From positions 1 to 64,000 of the forward strand of contig JABILI010000096.1 of the NCBI GenBank assembly GCA_018654575.1: a stretch of DNA of 64,000 nucleotides, in the 5' to 3' direction. Made by a program: the position numbers and the translations under genes. Under the pieces are notes generated by a model. That model saw only the letters and a program-made list of their open reading frames with translations. It had not been told where the DNA came from and ran no database searches. Of the stretch, positions 60,445 to 64,000 are shown one piece after another (position 1 is the first letter of the stretch; every line of letters starts with the position of its first letter). The stretch comes from Porticoccaceae bacterium (GTDB lineage: Bacteria; Pseudomonadota; Gammaproteobacteria; Pseudomonadales; Porticoccaceae).

Positions 60445-63081
60445 TTAGAAATTAAACGAAGCTCTTACACCAAATACTCTCTTATCAGGAAGTGACACGG
60501 TCAATACTCGAGGCCCTGCGGCAGTCGCACCACCCCCCATTTCGCCTGAGATTCCTGAAAGGTCCCACATCGCCTGAAGTCCTTTTGACTGCTCATCTTC
60601 AAAACAGTTAGTACAGAACAACTCAAATCGATATGATTCAGTATCTAAGCCTACTCTTAAGTTTAACTTCTGACCCGTACCGGTGTGGGCAAGCATCGCA
60701 TTTGATGCGTACATTTTCCCTGTATAGATCAGATCTGCGCGAGCAAACAATTCGCCAGCTTCAACACCTTTGTTGAAGTCTAGCGATAAGCTACCACTGG
60801 TTTTTGGGTATCTAGAGAACTCGTTCCCTTGAGCCAAAGTGTCATCTCCCAAGAGGTCTTTAGCATCTCCACTTAAGAATTTATTGCCAAGTTCACTATC
60901 ATTCAATGCATAAGTGAAACCTAAGGTCAGGTTTTCGTTCAGCAGCACAGTACCCTCAACTTCCAAACCATTTAGCTCAGCATTACCGCCCTGACTCGTG
61001 ACATTGCCTGTGAGTGTTTGAACCCCATCAACGGTATAATACGCTACAGAAGGGATGTGGACATTGGTAAGATCAGTTGAATAGTACGCTGCTGATACAA
61101 AGCCTCGCCCATCAAGGAAGCTGCGCTTGAGACCGAGTTCCCAGTTCTCAGCAACTTCTTCATCAACCTGAACATCCGCTCCGCCTGTCTGAGCAGCAAT
61201 CTCAGCAAGCTGTGAATCACTTAGCCCAACCAATGATGGATTGAACAAGCCAGGTAGCGTACCTTCAGCATAACTCACATAAATAGTAGTATCTTCGTTA
61301 GGCTTAAAGTCTGCAATAACGCGAGGCATCGTGCTTGTGAATTCGCCACCCGCATTACGCACTTCAGTTGGATCCCAAGCACCTCCACTATAATTATTAC
61401 TACCTTCATAGACGTCATCCTTCTGACGTCGCACTTCAGCACTTATACTCAACTTATCACTTACATCATATGACAAGGTCGCGTATACCGCGCTAGTGTT
61501 TATGTTTGCCCACTGCGTGTTAGAAGAGTTAGACGTTTGCTGGCCATACCATCCACAGCGATCAGCACCCCACGCATTACAAAGAGGTACATTACCTCCC
61601 TCTATTGGATTTCCAGTTCGAATAGGGTCACCATTTGCACCGTCATTTCGAAGTGTATATCCAAACATGGAACCAATGATCTGAGATATATTGTCTATTT
61701 CCATATCACTGTATCCCACAGACCAACGAAGACTTTGATCATCAGAAGAGGATAACCGCACTTCCCAAGAAGAATCTTCCATCGATTGCATTCTAAGATC
61801 CTGTGAATCAGCTGGGTGATTTGCCCAGAACGAACCCCAAATAGCACCACCCTGTCCCGAAAGGTCAAGATCTTCCGTTGCTCGGCGGTCGAGGTCATTG
61901 TGAGAACCGTAGCTATTTTCGTGAGCAGCATAGATAACGTTTAGATTCATGCCGTTATCAAAGTTATAGTCAACGTTCAAGCTAACTTCCTGAGCCTCTC
62001 GCTCCAAGCCGAAGTGGTCTGGTGCTACCATATCAGGGGTATTACGGAGACCATTTGCAAGCGGGAACGTGCCATCAAGGTGGCTGTTTAGCATGGCGAG
62101 GGCTCTAGGGGAGCCCGTATCCATGCCAATGTGCGCAGCCGAAGGCATAGGCACTTCGCCACAAATATAATCCAATGGAACCGTTGGATGACTTAGACCA
62201 TTAACCGGATCATAGGCCAAACGATTAACCATTGCTCCTGGCCGACAATTAGTGTAACCACTGCGATAGTCAAGTGCTGTTGCCGCATCAGGACCATCAT
62301 CATCTTTCCAGGTATGGAAGCGTAATTTTGCAGACAGATTGTCATTTGGGTTAAACGCAAGAGTCAAAGCAAAGTCATCAGTTGACCTGTCACCTAGTCT
62401 TTGACCGGCAACCGCAGCATTATCGTAATGCCCATCGGTTTCATAACTACTTGCTGTCAAACGATAGCCAATACTATCCGTCAATGGTCCATCGAGTGAA
62501 ATACCACGCCGAGACAAGCCATACTGACCGGATGTGACATCAATCCTGCCAGAAAACTCTTCGCCTGGATCTTTAGTGATAATGTTTAAGGCACCAGTGT
62601 AAGTAGAACGTCCAAAGTGCGCCCCTTGAGGTCCTTTAAGTACCTCGATTCGCTCTACACTTTCCATTCCACCAAATTCTGGTCCAATAGTAGGAGCGCC
62701 ATCAATAAAGACACTCGCCGCCTGACGATGCATTAAATCTGTTCGCGGGTTCATGCCTCTGAAAATAAGACGTCTACTTTCGCGACTATTTTTACCCACA
62801 GCATTCTCTGAGTAGAAGAAGCCTGGACTAAAAGAGACAATGTCTTGTAATTCATTTATACCCTTAACCTCAATATCGTGAGAGGTTAGAGCCGTAATAG
62901 TATATGGCGCATCTTGGATTGATTCATCACGCTTTCGTGCAGTTACTGTGATTTCCTCTAACTGCAAACGCTCGTCGTCCTGCGCGTTGGCAACTGATAC
63001 AAATCCAGACCCTGCTGCAATCGTCATAGCCATTAAGAGACTTGCTCTTTTGAACTGTAATTTCATTAACTTATTTTTCAT
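60445..63081 (-). CDS. TonB-dependent receptor
   Basis: 878-residue outer-membrane importer. Signal peptide (ends VANAQ), TonB box (LEEITVTARKRDESIQDAPY), plug domain (FIDGAPTIGPEFGGMESVER; VLKGPQGAHFGRSTYTGALN) and a barrel ending in the aromatic FGVRASFNF. The plug text resembles receptors for aromatic or steroid-like molecules rather than siderophores, but this is weak. It is the likely outer-membrane entry for the catabolic cluster, because a looser TATATG-type element lies upstream at 63276-63308. The terminator follows. Confidence 0.94.
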   Translation of the reverse strand: MKNKLMKLQFKRASLLMAMTIAAGSGFVSVANAQDDERLQLEEITVTARKRDESIQDAPYTITALTSHDIEVKGINELQDIVSFSPGFFYSENAVGKNSRESRRLIFRGMNPRTDLMHRQAASVFIDGAPTIGPEFGGMESVERIEVLKGPQGAHFGRSTYTGALNIITKDPGEEFSGRIDVTSGQYGLSRRGISLDGPLTDSIGYRLTASSYETDGHYDNAAVAGQRLGDRSTDDFALTLAFNPNDNLSAKLRFHTWKDDDGPDAATALDYRSGYTNCRPGAMVNRLAYDPVNGLSHPTVPLDYICGEVPMPSAAHIGMDTGSPRALAMLNSHLDGTFPLANGLRNTPDMVAPDHFGLEREAQEVSLNVDYNFDNGMNLNVIYAAHENSYGSHNDLDRRATEDLDLSGQGGAIWGSFWANHPADSQDLRMQSMEDSSWEVRLSSSDDQSLRWSVGYSDMEIDNISQIIGSMFGYTLRNDGANGDPIRTGNPIEGGNVPLCNAWGADRCGWYGQQTSNSSNTQWANINTSAVYATLSYDVSDKLSISAEVRRQKDDVYEGSNNYSGGAWDPTEVRNAGGEFTSTMPRVIADFKPNEDTTIYVSYAEGTLPGLFNPSLVGLSDSQLAEIAAQTGGADVQVDEEVAENWELGLKRSFLDGRGFVSAAYYSTDLTNVHIPSVAYYTVDGVQTLTGNVTSQGGNAELNGLEVEGTVLLNENLTLGFTYALNDSELGNKFLSGDAKDLLGDDTLAQGNEFSRYPKTSGSLSLDFNKGVEAGELFARADLIYTGKMYASNAMLAHTGTGQKLNLRVGLDTESYRFELFCTNCFEDEQSKGLQAMWDLSGISGEMGGGATAAGPRVLTVSLPDKRVFGVRASFNF

Positions 63082-63184
63082 GTAATTTACCCCTATCTGA
63101 CTGTAAAAAGTATCACCTTATAGATCTACCACACAGCCTTATCTACATTAAACAATCGGCTTTGTTGATACCCGACTCCCCCCA

Positions 63185-63232
63185 ACTCCACACAGGCAAC
63201 CCTCTAAAAAAATAAAATTTTCCTGTTGGAGT
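63185..63232. repeat. Hairpin in the TonB receptor upstream region
   Basis: AACTCCACACAGG (63184-63196) can pair with CCTGTTGGAGT (63222-63232), one bulge, around an A/T-rich loop. It lies about 105-150 bp upstream of the receptor start and could be in its leader RNA. Confidence 0.3.
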
Positions 63233-63275
63233 CTTTTCACTCTAATTCGGATGGTTCACGATGTCAAATAATTCT

Positions 63276-63308
63276 TATACATATTTTATAAATTCATATA
63301 TATGTATA
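63276..63308. promoter_or_regulatory. AT-rich dyad, possible distant copy of the 33-bp element
   Basis: TATACATA (63276-63283) is inverted at TATGTATA (63301-63308). The centre contains TTCATATA as in copies A-C, but the flanks match poorly. It is in the 494-bp divergent gap 63082-63575 between the receptor and cytochrome genes. The rest of that gap holds a tandem TTTATTGACA repeat (63414-63433), which is a possible cytochrome promoter. Confidence 0.3.
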
Positions 63309-63575
63309 ATGTATTTATCTCAACTATTGAAGTAACATCGTTTTAACATCGCTATTATTGCTCTCACTTAATCTGTAATTCGTCTATGTGTTCTTTTACT
63401 ACAGTTACATGAATTTATTGACATTTATTGACATTTAATTAAAGTATTATTATGCAAGTGTAAGCGCTAATAGAAAGGTCGTATGAGAAATTTGGTAGTA
63501 TAGGTAGATCTGTGAAAGGTAACTTAGCTAGACGCTACAGAGAAATTAGCCGTACAAAATTAGAGCGTAGAAACC

Positions 63576-64000
63576 ATGAAGAAAAAATTAACTAATCTCA
63601 TTTTAATAACCGCCGCTTTTTTGGGGGCCTGGACAGTCAATGCCAATCCAGACATAGAAAAGGGCGAAAAGCTATTCCAAATGTGTGCTGCATGCCATGG
63701 GCAGTCGGGTGAAGGAAGTCAGAACCTAAATGCTCCTGCCAGCGCTGGTCAAAGTCAGTGGTATGTCAAACAACAACTCAATAATTTCCGGGCGAGCATT
63801 CGAGGATCTCATCCAGAAGATAGCTACGGTCGTCAAATGATACCAATGGCAACTATCCTAAAAGATGAGCAAGCAGTCATGGATGTCTCAAGCTTTATCG
63901 AGACTCTGCCCTTAACAACACCCAAGACAACACTAACTGCAGATCCTAGCTCGGGAAAGGCTTCTTACGGCATCTGCGCATCCTGCCATGGAACCTCTGG
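63576..64000 (+). CDS. Diheme c-type cytochrome, 5' portion (truncated by window edge)
   Basis: 141 codons are visible and the frame is open at the right edge. Signal peptide (MKKKLTNLILITAAFLGAWT, ending VNAN). First haem site CAACHG near residue 34 and second CASCHG near 136 match the cytochrome c4/c553 two-domain pattern. It shuttles electrons in the periplasm and could be the acceptor for the exported flavoprotein or hydroxylase enzymes (inference). Translation start chosen at the only ATG giving a signal peptide; its ribosome site is weak. Confidence 0.88.
   Translation, partial: MKKKLTNLILITAAFLGAWTVNANPDIEKGEKLFQMCAACHGQSGEGSQNLNAPASAGQSQWYVKQQLNNFRASIRGSHPEDSYGRQMIPMATILKDEQAVMDVSSFIETLPLTTPKTTLTADPSSGKASYGICASCHGTS

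Noticed and set aside
63459-63473. LacI-type operator (TGTAAGCGCT) before the cytochrome gene
   Set aside because: Only one half-site is good and no LacI regulator is in the window.

Overview
The window looks like chromosomal DNA from a marine, aerobic, heterotrophic gammaproteobacterium of the kind found among Cellvibrionales/Spongiibacteraceae relatives. The evidence is moderate-to-low GC, two large TonB-dependent receptors, azurin, TRAP and MFS importers, two molybdenum hydroxylases, and fatty-acid/aromatic acyl-CoA genes. Species-level placement is inference. I saw no rRNA or tRNA genes, CRISPR arrays, insertion sequences or prophage.

Layout. 1-6.2 kb: the 5' part of a TonB-dependent receptor (cut by the window edge), divergent from an OmpR/TorR-type regulator, a hybrid histidine kinase and an overlapping periplasmic solute-binding protein. 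6.3-15.4 kb: an SGNH-like exported hydrolase; a tightly packed operon of nitronate monooxygenase, acyl-CoA ligase and two thiolases; divergently a carotenoid/lignostilbene-type dioxygenase with an unusual double HxlR regulator; and a methyltransferase. 15.4-20.1 kb: a tryptophan-halogenase remnant, an Lrp regulator divergent from an AceE-type 2-oxoacid dehydrogenase E1, and a ferredoxin-NADP reductase. 20.1-30.9 kb: azurin, three peptidases (S9, M16, M14), isoaspartyl peptidase, and a two-gene IorAB-type molybdenum hydroxylase.

31-60 kb is a large, multi-operon accessory catabolic region. It holds a cysteine amidohydrolase with LeuCD-type hydro-lyase, acyl-CoA ligase, an ACMSD-like amidohydrolase, a small membrane protein with a UbiD decarboxylase, an alpha/beta hydrolase with a BBE-type flavin oxidase and ureidoglycolate lyase (AllA), a three-subunit molybdenum hydroxylase, a secreted double cupin with an NCS1 nucleobase-type permease, an MFS carrier, a second cysteine amidohydrolase with two PuuE/allantoinase-like deacetylases, a GntR regulator with a TRAP transporter, and two fumarate-reductase-like flavoproteins. 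60-64 kb: a second TonB receptor and the start of a diheme cytochrome c.

The most interesting signal is that this region is tied together by shared non-coding elements. A 16-bp dyad (consensus TTNATCRAAYGATRAA) sits in four promoter regions (36.9, 46.7, 50.6 and 53.6 kb), including that of the GntR gene. A separate AT-rich element of about 33 bp with a TATATG-N11-CATATA core recurs in three intergenic regions (36.7, 42.4 and 46.6 kb), with a looser relative at 63.3 kb. Together with the gene content this suggests one regulated pathway, probably for a nitrogen-containing heterocycle or ureide bearing a carboxylate. I did not recognise it as a described pathway, and the substrate is not established by the sequence.
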